DNA of 64,000 nucleotides from Flavobacterium sp. (GTDB taxonomy: Bacteria; Bacteroidota; Bacteroidia; Flavobacteriales; Flavobacteriaceae). The notes under the pieces were generated by a model, which searched no databases, was not told the DNA's origin, and saw only the letters and a list, made by a program, of their open reading frames with translations. This document shows, in pieces, positions 1 through 7,417 of this stretch. Made by a program: the position numbers and the translations under genes. Position 1 is the first letter of the stretch; the number at the start of each line of letters is the position of its first letter. The stretch is taken from positions 62,001 to 126,000 of the forward strand of contig JAIPAM010000005.1 of the NCBI GenBank assembly GCA_021740105.1, written 5' to 3'.

Positions 1-33
1 CAAAAATAATTAGGTTTTTTATCATTTGTTGTT

Positions 34-360
34 CGATGTTCGATGTTCGTTATTCGATGATCGTTGTTCGTTGGTCGATGATAGTTGTTCGTTGTTCGCT
101 TTTTGTTCTTCGGTCAACGGTAAACGATATTCGTTGTTCTTTTTTTGCTTTTCGGTCAACGGTCAACGGATAACGATGTTCGTTGGTCGATGATCGATGG
201 TCGTTATTCGTTTTTTTCTTTTCGATCAACGGTCAACGGATTACGATGTTCGTTGGTCGATGATCGATGGTCGTTATTCGTTTTTTTTTTTCGATCAACG
301 GTCAACGGTTAGCGGTCAACTTTTTCAACCTACAACTTACAACTTACAACCTTCTCAACC
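34..360. repeat. CG-heptad tandem array downstream of gmd
   Basis: This stretch contains no gene. It is built from degenerate 7-bp units of the form CGNNNNN kept in phase: 15 units from 34 to 138 and 18 from 153 to 278, with short T-rich interruptions. Typical units are CGATGTT, CGTTGGT, CGATGAT, CGATGGT, CGTTATT and CGGTCAA. A block of about 70 bp (153-222) is repeated almost exactly at 223-291. From about 320 the units change to TACAACT/TACAACC heptads, and these run into the stop codon of gmd. Small open frames here are repeat translations, not genes. Confidence 0.85.
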
Positions 361-1490
361 TACAACTTCCTCGCCAACTCCAAATCGCTCGCTACCATTT
401 CTTTAACCAATCCAGCCAAGTCATATTGGGGTACCCAACCCAATTGAGTTTTTGATTTGGTAGGGTCTCCAATTAATAAATCAACTTCTGTTGGTCGGTA
501 ATATTGTGGATCTACCCGAACTACTACTTTTCCTATTTTTGGTTGACCGTTGGTCGATGTTCGATGTTCGTTGGTTTCGTAAATCGATTTTTCATATTTT
601 TCAACATCAATAAAATCAATAATTCCAACCTCTTGTTCTTCTTTACCTTCAAAACGTAAGGTTATTCCTAATTCTGCAAATGCAAAACGAACAAAATCTC
701 GAATATAGGTCGTTACTCCGGTTGCAATTACATAATCTTCAGCTACCTCTTGTTGCAAAATTCGCCACATGGCTTCTACGTAATCTTTGGCATGACCCCA
801 ATCTCTTTGTGAATTTAGATTTCCTAAATACAAGCACTCTTGTTTTCCTAAAGCAATTGCAGCCGTGGCCATGGTAATTTTTCTAGTTACAAAAGTTTCT
901 CCTCTTCTTGGCGATTCATGGTTGAATAAAATTCCATTACAGGCAAACATATTGTAAGCTTCACGGTAGTTTTTGGTGATCCAAAATCCGTAAATTTTAG
1001 CTACTCCGTATGGGGAACGAGGGTAAAAAGGAGAGTTTTCGTCGTAAAATCCTTTTTCATTTTTATTTTCTTCTAAACCACCGTACAACTCTGATGTGGA
1101 AGCTTGGTAGATTCTAGTTTTCTTTTCCAAACCTAAAATTCGTACGGCTTCCAAGATTCTCAAAGTGCCTAAGCCATCAACATTGGCTACATATTCTGGC
1201 GAATCAAAAGAAACTTTGACATGGGACATGGCCCCTAAATTGTATATTTCATCCGGTTGGATTTCTTGAATAATTCGAATTAAATTGGTGGCGTCGGTAA
1301 GATCCCCATAATGCAATTTAAAATGTACATTATTTTCGTGTTGGTCTCTATACAAATGATCGATTCTTTGGGTATTAAAGGAAGAAGCTCTTCGTTTAAT
1401 ACCGTGAACCATATAGCCTTTTTCTAATAATAATTCCGCTAAATAGGAACCGTCTTGACCGGTTACTCCCGTAATTAATGCTGTTTTCAT
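360..1490 (-). CDS. gmd: GDP-mannose 4,6-dehydratase
   Basis: Converts GDP-D-mannose to GDP-4-keto-6-deoxy-D-mannose, the first committed step to GDP-L-fucose and related sugars, in the cytoplasm. The extended-SDR features are clear: a [13 protein letters not shown](P)-binding motif at residues 8-17, the STSELYG active-site segment at 131-137, and Tyr161/Lys165 of the YxxxK pair in a SPYGVAK context. At 376 aa it is slightly long. Residues about 306-317 (bases about 540-575) are encoded by four CG-heptad repeat units inserted in frame just before the conserved [12 protein letters not shown] segment. The stop codon lies in a TACAACT repeat module, so the extreme C-terminus is also repeat-derived. 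It sits downstream of fcl and a four-helix-bundle gene on the same strand. The identity is certain; whether the insert affects activity is not. Confidence 0.95.
   Translation of the reverse strand: MKTALITGVTGQDGSYLAELLLEKGYMVHGIKRRASSFNTQRIDHLYRDQHENNVHFKLHYGDLTDATNLIRIIQEIQPDEIYNLGAMSHVKVSFDSPEYVANVDGLGTLRILEAVRILGLEKKTRIYQASTSELYGGLEENKNEKGFYDENSPFYPRSPYGVAKIYGFWITKNYREAYNMFACNGILFNHESPRRGETFVTRKITMATAAIALGKQECLYLGNLNSQRDWGHAKDYVEAMWRILQQEVAEDYVIATGVTTYIRDFVRFAFAELGITLRFEGKEEQEVGIIDFIDVEKYEKSIYETNEHRTSTNGQPKIGKVVVRVDPQYYRPTEVDLLIGDPTKSKTQLGWVPQYDLAGLVKEMVASDLELARKL
543..575. repeat. CG-heptads inside the gmd coding frame
   Basis: Four units (CGTTGGT, CGATGTT, CGATGTT, CGTTGGT at 548-575) plus a partial unit are identical in type to the intergenic arrays nearby. 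They are read in frame as a polar stretch near residue 306-317 of gmd. The flanking protein sequence is normal for the family on both sides, which points to an insertion or expansion rather than a frameshift. Confidence 0.85.
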
Positions 1491-1493
1491 ATT

Positions 1494-1619
1494 CGTTGTC
1501 CGTTGTTCGTGATTCGTTGTTCGTTGTTCGTGATTCGTTTTTCGTTGACCGATGTTCGTTGACCGATGTTCGTTATACGATAATGTTTTAACGTTTAACT
1601 ATAAACGGATAACGATCAA
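1494..1619. repeat. CG-heptad array, 18 units
   Basis: Exactly 126 bp, which divides into 18 consecutive 7-mers; 16 of them begin with CG. The left part has CGTTGTT, CGTGATT and CGATGTT types and the right part has CGTTTAA, CGGATAA and CGATCAA types. The array begins 4 bp upstream of the gmd start codon, so it would form the gmd leader on the mRNA. Confidence 0.9.
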
Positions 1620-1625
1620 CGAAAT

Positions 1626-1970
1626 TTACTGCATTGATTTTATTAATTTAAATAACATCATTTTTATTCTTGTACACAATTCATATAAAATTTGATATTC
1701 TTTTTCACTTATATATCCCAAATCTTTTGACAAAAATAAATGATAATTGGTTTCTTCCAAAGAACCTTTAGCTATATATAAAAACTGTATGAATTCTTTT
1801 TTGTATTGTCTAGCTTGCCCTTCAATAATATTGGTTGGAATACTACTAACACTTCTTCTAACTTGACTAACAAGACCAAATTGTTCTGATTTAGGAAATA
1901 CTTGAGTTAACTTATATACATCAATAGTTAATTGATGAGATAATTTCCAAACTTCCAAATTTGATTCCAT
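1626..1970 (-). CDS. Four-helix-bundle protein (23S rRNA IVP family)
   Basis: A 114-aa all-helical protein of the four helix bundle family (TIGR02436/PF05635), first known as the ORF inside intervening sequences of some 23S rRNA genes. Family hallmarks are present: a QVRRSVSSIPTNIIEG segment at residues 36-51 and GSLEET at 69-74, with a leading MESNLEVWKLS. The molecular function of the family is not established. No rRNA sequence surrounds it; it sits between fcl and gmd on their strand, separated from both by CG-heptad arrays. Small family members are often found scattered in Bacteroidetes accessory regions, so it may be a cargo gene rather than part of fucose synthesis. Confidence 0.85.
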   Translation of the reverse strand: MESNLEVWKLSHQLTIDVYKLTQVFPKSEQFGLVSQVRRSVSSIPTNIIEGQARQYKKEFIQFLYIAKGSLEETNYHLFLSKDLGYISEKEYQILYELCTRIKMMLFKLIKSMQ

Positions 1971-1987
1971 TTGTTTTGTTAATTAGT

Positions 1988-2085
1988 CGTTGACCGATGT
2001 TTGTTGGTCGATGACCGATGATCGATGACTGATGGTCGATGTTCGATGGTGCTTTAACGGTTAACGATAATCGGTTAGCGGTTTA
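1988..2085. repeat. CG-heptad array, 14 units
   Basis: 98 bp that divide into 14 in-phase 7-mers. Eleven begin with CG; two begin with TG (TGTTGGT and TGATGGT), as expected from CG-to-TG decay of the same units. The array lies between the four-helix-bundle gene and the fcl stop codon and ends 4 bp from that stop. Unit order is the same as in the other arrays: TT/GAT types on the left, TTAA types on the right. Confidence 0.9.
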
Positions 2086-2089
2086 CGAA

Positions 2090-3040
2090 CTACATTTTCA
2101 ATTCTTTATAATCATTTAGGTTATTCAAAAACCAATGGTATGTTTTTTTAATACCGTCTTCTAAATTCACCTGGTGTTTCCAGCCCAAAGCTTGCATTTT
2201 AGATACATCCATTAGTTTTCTTGGGGTCCCATCGGGTTTGGTTTGATCCCATACTATTTCTCCAGTATGACCTACAATTTTTTGAATCAATAGTGCCAAA
2301 TCTTTAATTGTTAAATCTTCTCCCGTTCCAATATTGTACAAGTAATCAGGTAATTTATTTTCTAATGCAAACACTACTGCTGCTGCCATATCGTCTACAA
2401 ATAAAAATTCTCGTAATGGCGTTCCGCTTCCCCAAAGGGTTACCGGAGCATTATTGTTTAATTTACTTTCATGAAATTTTCTGATTAAAGCAGGCAAAAC
2501 ATGAGAACTCGATAAATCGAAGTTGTCATTGGTACCGTATAAATTTGTTGGCATCAAACTTACATAATCTTTGCCAAATTGGTTTCGAATCGCTTGACAG
2601 GTTTTTACACCCGTAATTTTTGCTAAAGCATACCATTCATTAGTAGTTTCTAAAGAACCCGTTAACAAATATTCTTCTTTTAATGGCTGTGGTGCCAATT
2701 TAGGGTAAATGCAGGAGCTTCCTAGAAAAATGAATTTATTGATTCCTTGTTCAAAGGCAGCGCTAAGTAAATTGTTTTGAATTTGCATGTTTTCCATTAA
2801 AAACTGGTAAGGAAAATCACTATTAGCCAATATCCCTCCTACTTTTGCTGCGGCATCAATAACTACGTCGGGCTTTTCATTAGCAATAAATTCAATTACC
2901 GATTGCTGGTTTCTAAGATCCAATTCTTTGCTACTGGCGCCTATTAAATTAGAATATCCTTTTGCAGATAGAATTCGCCAAATGGCGCTTCCTACCATTC
3001 CGTTATGGCCTGCAATGTATATTTTAGAATTTAAATTCAT
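2090..3040 (-). CDS. fcl: GDP-L-fucose synthase
   Basis: A 316-aa epimerase/reductase that turns GDP-4-keto-6-deoxy-D-mannose, the gmd product, into GDP-L-fucose using NADPH. It has the family's GHNGMVGSA dinucleotide motif at residues 11-19, a GSSCIYP segment at about 107-113, the YxxxK catalytic pair (Tyr137, Lys141) and PTNLYGxxDNF at about 164-174. Length is normal for the family (also called wcaG). Gene order on the minus strand is regulator, UpxY-type antiterminator, fcl, four-helix-bundle gene, gmd, consistent with a fucose-containing surface polysaccharide region that continues beyond the left edge. Confidence 0.95.
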   Translation of the reverse strand: MNLNSKIYIAGHNGMVGSAIWRILSAKGYSNLIGASSKELDLRNQQSVIEFIANEKPDVVIDAAAKVGGILANSDFPYQFLMENMQIQNNLLSAAFEQGINKFIFLGSSCIYPKLAPQPLKEEYLLTGSLETTNEWYALAKITGVKTCQAIRNQFGKDYVSLMPTNLYGTNDNFDLSSSHVLPALIRKFHESKLNNNAPVTLWGSGTPLREFLFVDDMAAAVVFALENKLPDYLYNIGTGEDLTIKDLALLIQKIVGHTGEIVWDQTKPDGTPRKLMDVSKMQALGWKHQVNLEDGIKKTYHWFLNNLNDYKELKM

Positions 3041-3077
3041 TAAATTAATAATTTATTACTATTTATTTAAGTGGATT

Positions 3078-3235
3078 CGTTTGTTCGTTATTCGATGATC
3101 GATGGTCGTTATTCGCTTTTCGGTCAACGATATTTGTTGTTCGTTGTTCGTTTTTGCTTCTTCGATCAACGGTCAACGCTTAACGGTTAACTTTTTCAAC
3201 CAACAACTTACAACCCTCTCAACCTAAACTTCCTC
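3078..3235. repeat. CG-heptad array with TACAAC tail
   Basis: Fifteen uninterrupted 7-mers run from 3086 to 3190 (CGTTATT, CGATGAT, CGATGGT and so on, ending CGCTTAA, CGGTTAA). They are followed by a CTTTTTCAACC junction and ACAACTT/ACAACCC units. The left edge (about 40 bp from 3071) is repeated almost exactly at 3479, so two copies of this array flank the 3241-3470 element. Confidence 0.9.
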
Positions 3236-3240
3236 AACCA

Positions 3241-3470
3241 AGAACTATATCATTTTTTCTCTTTACTTTTTTCCCTTGATGGTAAAAAAGTAACAAAAAA
3301 GATCAAGCCTGCATAGTCTTATCTTGAAAACTAGCTCGGCAATCTCTCCGCGACCGAAGTCGAACGTCGTGCCTCCTTGCTATGATGGTCACTGCCGTTC
3401 TTTCCTTTGTTGTTTTCTATCGCCAATACCATGAGGGTGTTTGCAGAAGTGGTAGTCAAGAACGTATTTT
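3241..3470. repeat. Unclassified interspersed element, less AT-rich than its surroundings
   Basis: About 230 bp with no credible ORF, clearly richer in G+C than the surrounding DNA. It starts with a small palindrome (ACTTTTTT at about 3266, then AAAAAAGT) nested with CTTGAT/ATCAAG, and continues with a CTCGGCAATCTCTCCGCGAC segment. It resembles intergenic repeats I recall from other Bacteroidetes genomes, but this could not be checked here. It is bracketed by two copies of the CG-heptad array. Together with those arrays it fills the whole 760-bp gap between fcl and the antiterminator gene. Confidence 0.45.
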
Positions 3471-3485
3471 TTTTAAAAGTGGATT

Positions 3486-3740
3486 CGTTTGTTCGTTATT
3501 CGATGATCGATGGTCGTTTTTTGATTTTCGGTCAACTGTCAACGAATAACGATATTCGTTGATCGATGTTTGTTTTTCGTTTTTCGCTTCTTCGATCAAC
3601 AGTCAGCGGATAACGATATTCGTTGGTCGATGATCGTTGGTCGTTTTTCGCTTTTCGGTCAACGGTTAACGGATAACGGTTAACCTTTTCAACTTACAAC
3701 CTACAACCTTCTCAACCTACAACCTTCTCAACTTTCTCCC
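3486..3740. repeat. CG-heptad array with TACAAC tail, second copy
   Basis: In-phase 7-mers run from 3494, including CGTTATT, CGATGAT, CGATGGT, CGAATAA and CGATATT, with a single 8-bp slip at 3585-3592. They end in CGGTTAA-type units at about 3684, followed by a junction and CTACAAC/TTACAAC units to about 3740. The array lies 3' of the antiterminator stop codon at 3801. Sequence 3741-3800 shows nothing recognisable. Confidence 0.88.
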
Positions 3741-3800
3741 ACGGCTTCGCCCTATCAGTCCCATTTTGTGACTAATCAGGAAAATAAAAAACCTAATAAA

Positions 3801-4268
3801 TTATTCTATCTCTTTCGAAATAGTTATTAAAACTCCTAGTTCTTTTAAAACCAATCGGATTTTATTTTTATCCACATGGGCCACCACCCCTTCTTTTCCT
3901 TGAAAAGGACCTTGAGATATCGTTAAGCTATCTCCAGGTTGTATTCCATTAACCTCAACGCTACTAAAAATTCCTTTTAAACTGGCTTTTAGCGTATCTA
4001 TTTCTTGTTCTTGAATAATTGCAGGTTTTCCCAACCAAAATAAATACCGCACGACGCCTGGCACTTCAAAAACTATATTTCTTTTTTTATCTTCAATATT
4101 TACAAATACGTAAGAATTAATAAGCGGCATTTCTACTTTCTTTTTTCGATCCGACCATTGCTTCACTTGCGTAATCATTGGGCAATACACTTCAATGCCT
4201 AATTTTTCAAGTCCTTCAACTACCTTTTTTTCATTTTTAGGTCGAGTATATATTGCAAACCAAGACAT
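3801..4268 (-). CDS. UpxY/NusG-family transcription antiterminator
   Basis: A 155-aa NusG paralogue. The NGN domain begins WFAIYTRPKNEKKV (residues 3-16) and includes the NSYVFVNI strand near 51-58. A KOW motif follows at about 112-140 (PGDSLTISQGPFQGKEGVV). Such specialised NusG proteins (UpxY in Bacteroides, RfaH in enterobacteria) let RNA polymerase read through long polysaccharide operons. It begins 2 bp after the winged-helix gene, so the two are co-transcribed, and it leads towards fcl and gmd. It is shorter than housekeeping NusG and in a polysaccharide context, which favours the specialised role. The target operon is inferred from position. Confidence 0.88.
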   Translation of the reverse strand: MSWFAIYTRPKNEKKVVEGLEKLGIEVYCPMITQVKQWSDRKKKVEMPLINSYVFVNIEDKKRNIVFEVPGVVRYLFWLGKPAIIQEQEIDTLKASLKGIFSSVEVNGIQPGDSLTISQGPFQGKEGVVAHVDKNKIRLVLKELGVLITISKEIE

Positions 4269-4270
4269 AC

Positions 4271-4801
4271 TTAAACCAACGTGTTTTTAACAATTTTTTC
4301 AACCTCAAATATTACTAACCCTGAGCCATCGTATTTTGGAGTGATAAAAAACTGAACTTTCCTATTTATTTCCTTCTCAATTTTAACAGACAGACTCTTT
4401 ATGTACTCGGTGTTCAATTCCTCCCCTACCACAACCACCTCAATGGTACCGGTATCAATCCCATTGGCATAATCGCCAATTACAATAATTTTTTTCACTT
4501 CTCCCATTCGGTCCAAAACCATTTCCACGATAGAATCCAAACCTATGTGTTGGAAAATAATATTTTTTAGTGTTTGATAAAGTGGGTGTTTGGTATTTGC
4601 TTTGTAGGAGATTCGATTTTGAACGGCTTCTTTTTTCAAATATCCCGCTTCCTCTAAATTATTTAACTCTTTTCGAATTGCATTGGTGGATTCCTGCATT
4701 TCTTCTGCTAAACCACGAAGATGTCCATTATTGGCTGCGTTTATGAAAAACTTGACCAAAATTCTAAGACGGGTTTTTGAGGTAATTAGTGTTTGCAGCA
4801 T
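4271..4801 (-). CDS. Winged-helix regulator with a nucleotidyltransferase-like C-terminal domain
   Basis: 176 aa. Residues about 1-65 read as a winged helix (LAEEMQESTNAIRKELNNLEEAGYLKKE). Residues about 100-176 look like a minimal nucleotidyltransferase fold in which the usual GS(x)nD motif is replaced by GDYANGIDTGTIEVV at about 109-123, so catalysis is doubtful. Proteins of this type often precede UpxY-family antiterminators in Flavobacteria and are presumed to control the polysaccharide locus. It is the first gene of the operon, with a good promoter at 4824-4854. The DNA target and any ligand are unknown. Confidence 0.75.
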   Translation of the reverse strand: MLQTLITSKTRLRILVKFFINAANNGHLRGLAEEMQESTNAIRKELNNLEEAGYLKKEAVQNRISYKANTKHPLYQTLKNIIFQHIGLDSIVEMVLDRMGEVKKIIVIGDYANGIDTGTIEVVVVGEELNTEYIKSLSVKIEKEINRKVQFFITPKYDGSGLVIFEVEKIVKNTLV

Positions 4802-4823
4802 TATTTATAACAATATTGAGTAA

Positions 4824-4854
4824 CAAAAGTACTCATTAATTTTAATTTAAACAA
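4824..4854 (-). promoter_or_regulatory. Promoter of the winged-helix/UpxY operon
   Basis: Read on the minus strand: TTG (4854-4852), a 20-bp spacer, then TACTTTTG (4831-4824), matching the Bacteroidetes consensus TTG-N(19-21)-TAnnTTTG. The predicted start lies about 5 nt beyond, giving a short leader before the ATG at 4801. Confidence 0.7.
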
Positions 4855-4900
4855 TAAAAATATAAGATAATTTTACAGTTTGTTTAACCTAATTTAAAAA

Positions 4901-4926
4901 AAAACCACCAATGTTATGGTGGTTTT
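4901..4926 (-). terminator. Rho-independent terminator of the beta-barrel gene
   Basis: A 10-bp perfect stem (AAAACCACCA at 4901-4910 with TGGTGGTTTT at 4917-4926) with a 6-nt loop, followed on the minus strand by a U-run. It lies about 20 bp past the stop at 4948 and insulates the regulator promoter from upstream transcription. Confidence 0.85.
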
Positions 4927-4947
4927 TTATACTATAAAAGAGGTGAA

Positions 4948-5520
4948 TTAGAATTTAAATAACAATTCAGCGCTGTGTTGAATGTGATTGTTTAAAAGTA
5001 CATTTTGAGTAAATCCGTATTTACCCATTGTTTGCACGCGCAATCCAAAATTTGGTTTGAACCAATAATTGAAACCCAATCCAAAATTAGAAGTTTGGTT
5101 GGCAGTATCATCAACTGAATTAATACCAAATCCAGCAACTAAATATGGATCAAAAGCTGGTAAATCAAATAAGGATTTACCAAAGTAAAATTTACCGTTT
5201 AAGTCCATCCCAAGATAATTTTGATCCTCATCAATAAAAATATCGTTTTGCTTTTTATTAGATGACAATCTATTAATTCCACCTGACACTTCAATTGAAA
5301 ACTGCTCACTCATTACTCTTTCAACGCTTACTTTTGAAACTGTAGACAAATAATTCCATTGATCTGAAACATTAAAATATTTACCATTTTTGCTAGCGGT
5401 GTTATCTATAAAGTTTACACCAAATCCAAGAATCCATTTTGGCTTTTCATTGGTAACATTGTCTTGAGCTACTACAGCAAAAGTTGAGAATAATAAGAAT
5501 ACTAATATTAGATTTTTCAT
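4948..5520 (-). CDS. Small outer-membrane beta-barrel protein
   Basis: 190 aa with an N-terminal signal peptide (MKNLILVFLLFSTFAVVAQ, cleavage after Gln19 or nearby). The mature part has alternating amphipathic strands and ends in Phe-Lys-Phe, as expected of an outer-membrane barrel of the OmpA N-domain/porin type with about eight strands. GFGINSVDD and GLGFNYWFKPNFGLRVQ segments are typical of Bacteroidetes OmpA-like barrels. It has no peptidoglycan-binding OmpA domain. It is a single-gene unit with its own promoter (5544-5575) and terminator (4901-4926). Ligand and role are unknown. Confidence 0.75.
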   Translation of the reverse strand: MKNLILVFLLFSTFAVVAQDNVTNEKPKWILGFGVNFIDNTASKNGKYFNVSDQWNYLSTVSKVSVERVMSEQFSIEVSGGINRLSSNKKQNDIFIDEDQNYLGMDLNGKFYFGKSLFDLPAFDPYLVAGFGINSVDDTANQTSNFGLGFNYWFKPNFGLRVQTMGKYGFTQNVLLNNHIQHSAELLFKF

Positions 5521-5543
5521 GACTTATAAGTTTAAATTTTGAA

Positions 5544-5575
5544 CAAATATATAATTTATTTCTTTTGCTCCACAA
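5544..5575 (-). promoter_or_regulatory. Promoter of the beta-barrel gene
   Basis: On the minus strand, TTG (5575-5573), a 21-bp spacer and TATATTTG (5551-5544), a full match to the Bacteroidetes sigma-ABfr consensus. The start codon is at 5520. Confidence 0.75.
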
Positions 5576-5690
5576 AAAATGCCTAAAAAATAGCATAAGT
5601 AACATAAATTTAATTTACGTGTAGAAATAATACCTGGTAAAATAAGTATTATTAAAAAAAATTAAGTTATTTGTAAATAAAAAAACAATT

Positions 5691-7193
5691 ATGACTCCTA
5701 TCGCTATTGTGCTATTAATGTTGGTGTATTTTGGAATTTTGTTCCTTATTTCGCATTTTGTGAGTAAAAATAATACCGGCAACGACGCTTTTTTCAAGGC
5801 CAACAAAAACTCCAAATGGTATTTGGTCGCCTTTGGGATGATAGGCACAGCACTTTCAGGAGTTACTTTTATATCGGTGCCCGGTGAAGTGGGTAATCCT
5901 GAAACGCAATTCAAGTACTTTCAATTTGTATTGGGAAACGCTATTGGGTTTATCATTATTGCTAAGGTATTGCTGCCTTTGTATTACCGCATGAATTTGA
6001 CTTCGATCTACGGGTATTTTGAGCAACGACTTGGAAAAGTAAGTTATAAAACTGCGGCTTCTATTTTTTTAATTAGTAGAACCATTGGGTCGGCGTTTAG
6101 GTTGTATTTAGTGGTGATCGTTTTACAACGCTATGTATTTGATTTTTATGGAATTGACTTTGCAATTACCGTATTAATTTCGTTACTATTAATATTTGCC
6201 TACACCTACAAAGGTGGTTTAAAAACGATCATAATTACCGATACTTTGCAAACGGTATTCTTGGTTTCCTCGGTTTTTTTAACCATCTATTTTATTTGTA
6301 GCACTTTGAATCTAGGTATCGTAGACGCTTTTGAAGCCGTTAAAAATAGCAATTACTCCAAGGTGTTTTTCTATGAAGATTATATGAAAGGAAGTTATTT
6401 TGTTAAACAAATTTTAGGAGGAATTTTTGTGACCATTGCCATGGTAGGTCTGGATCAAGATTTAATGCAAAAGAATTTGAGTTGTAATAACATCAAAGAG
6501 GCTCAGAAAAACATGTTTACTTTTACAGGTATTTTTGTGATTATCAATATCTTCTTTTTAAGCGTGGGCGCTTTACTTTATATTTATGCTACCAAAAACG
6601 GGATTGAAGTTCCTACGGATTTGATTACAGGAAAACCGAGAACGGATTTGCTTTTCCCTGAAATAGCGTTTCACCATTTGACTTTAATTCCAGCCATCGT
6701 TTTTTTACTGGGTTTGACCGCAGCCACATTTGCAACTACCGATTCCGCTTTAACAGCTTTAACGACGTCATTTTGTGTTGATTTTCTGGGTATGGATAAA
6801 GCTGAAAATGCGGGTAAAGCCAATATGGTAAGAACCCGACATTTTGTTCACATTGGTTTCTCCACGTTGATGTTTTTGGTGATTTTACTTTTTAATACTA
6901 TCAATGATGCCTCGGTGGTGAGTATGATTTTTAAAATAGCTTCCTATACTTACGGACCATTATTGGGATTATTTTGTTTTGGGATGTTTATGAAAACAAA
7001 AACGGTACACGATCAATGGGTTCCGGTAATCTGTGTACTCTCTCCGGCAATTTGTTTCTTGATCAGCTATAATTCAGCGGCGCTCTTTGGTGACTATGTA
7101 ATTGACAACGAGTTGATTATAATTAATGGATTGATTACGTTTATAGGACTATTACTTATCAGTAAACCGGCGACTTCACAAACGCAGTTTTGA
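5691..7193 (+). CDS. Sodium:solute symporter family protein
   Basis: A 500-aa integral membrane protein of the SSS family (PF00474) with about 13 predicted transmembrane helices. Family signs include an early SKWYLVAFGMIGTALSGVTF segment (residues about 42-61, the unwound TM1 region), a conserved RTIGSAFRLY stretch near 129-138, YTYKGGLKTII near 177-187, and ATFATTDSALTALTTSF near 346-362. It imports a solute with Na+; the substrate cannot be told from sequence. It is the only plus-strand gene in the first 32 kb, convergent with the ORF6N gene. The ATG start at 5691 follows a short AT-rich leader. Confidence 0.85.
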   Translation: MTPIAIVLLMLVYFGILFLISHFVSKNNTGNDAFFKANKNSKWYLVAFGMIGTALSGVTFISVPGEVGNPETQFKYFQFVLGNAIGFIIIAKVLLPLYYRMNLTSIYGYFEQRLGKVSYKTAASIFLISRTIGSAFRLYLVVIVLQRYVFDFYGIDFAITVLISLLLIFAYTYKGGLKTIIITDTLQTVFLVSSVFLTIYFICSTLNLGIVDAFEAVKNSNYSKVFFYEDYMKGSYFVKQILGGIFVTIAMVGLDQDLMQKNLSCNNIKEAQKNMFTFTGIFVIINIFFLSVGALLYIYATKNGIEVPTDLITGKPRTDLLFPEIAFHHLTLIPAIVFLLGLTAATFATTDSALTALTTSFCVDFLGMDKAENAGKANMVRTRHFVHIGFSTLMFLVILLFNTINDASVVSMIFKIASYTYGPLLGLFCFGMFMKTKTVHDQWVPVICVLSPAICFLISYNSAALFGDYVIDNELIIINGLITFIGLLLISKPATSQTQF

Positions 7194-7229
7194 TTCAACG
7201 TTGATTTAATTAAATGTTAATTTGGTTAT

Positions 7230-7417
7230 CGGTTATTTGATGGTCGTTATTCGATATTCGTCATCCGCTATTCGTTGTTCGCTTTTTGCTTTTTGCTTTT
7301 TGTTCTTCGGTCAACGGTAAACGTTTAACGTTATTCGTTGTTCGATGGTCGTTTTTCGCTTTTTGTTCTTCGGTCAACGATTAACGTTGTCCTTTCAACT
7401 TACACCTTACACCTTAT
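7230..7417. repeat. CG-heptad array between the symporter and ORF6N genes
   Basis: Seventeen uninterrupted 7-mers from 7273 to 7391, including CGCTTTT, TGCTTTT twice, TGTTCTT, CGGTCAA, CGGTAAA, CGTTTAA and CGTTATT. A less regular start lies at 7230-7272 and a TACACCT tail at 7401-7414. The tail abuts the ORF6N stop codon at 7418, the same arrangement as at the gmd stop. Confidence 0.9.

Noticed and set aside
197..455. Small plus-strand ORFs of 60-70 codons
   Set aside because: They are translations of the CG-heptad array and of the end of gmd in the opposite direction. Low-complexity Phe/Arg/Ser content and no start signals.
1626..1970. A nearby 23S rRNA gene suggested by the IVP-type protein
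   Set aside because: No rRNA sequence is visible on either side; the gene is flanked by repeats and by fcl and gmd.
5615..5914. 99-codon ORF antisense to the symporter start
   Set aside because: It overlaps the well-supported symporter gene on the opposite strand and has no family features.
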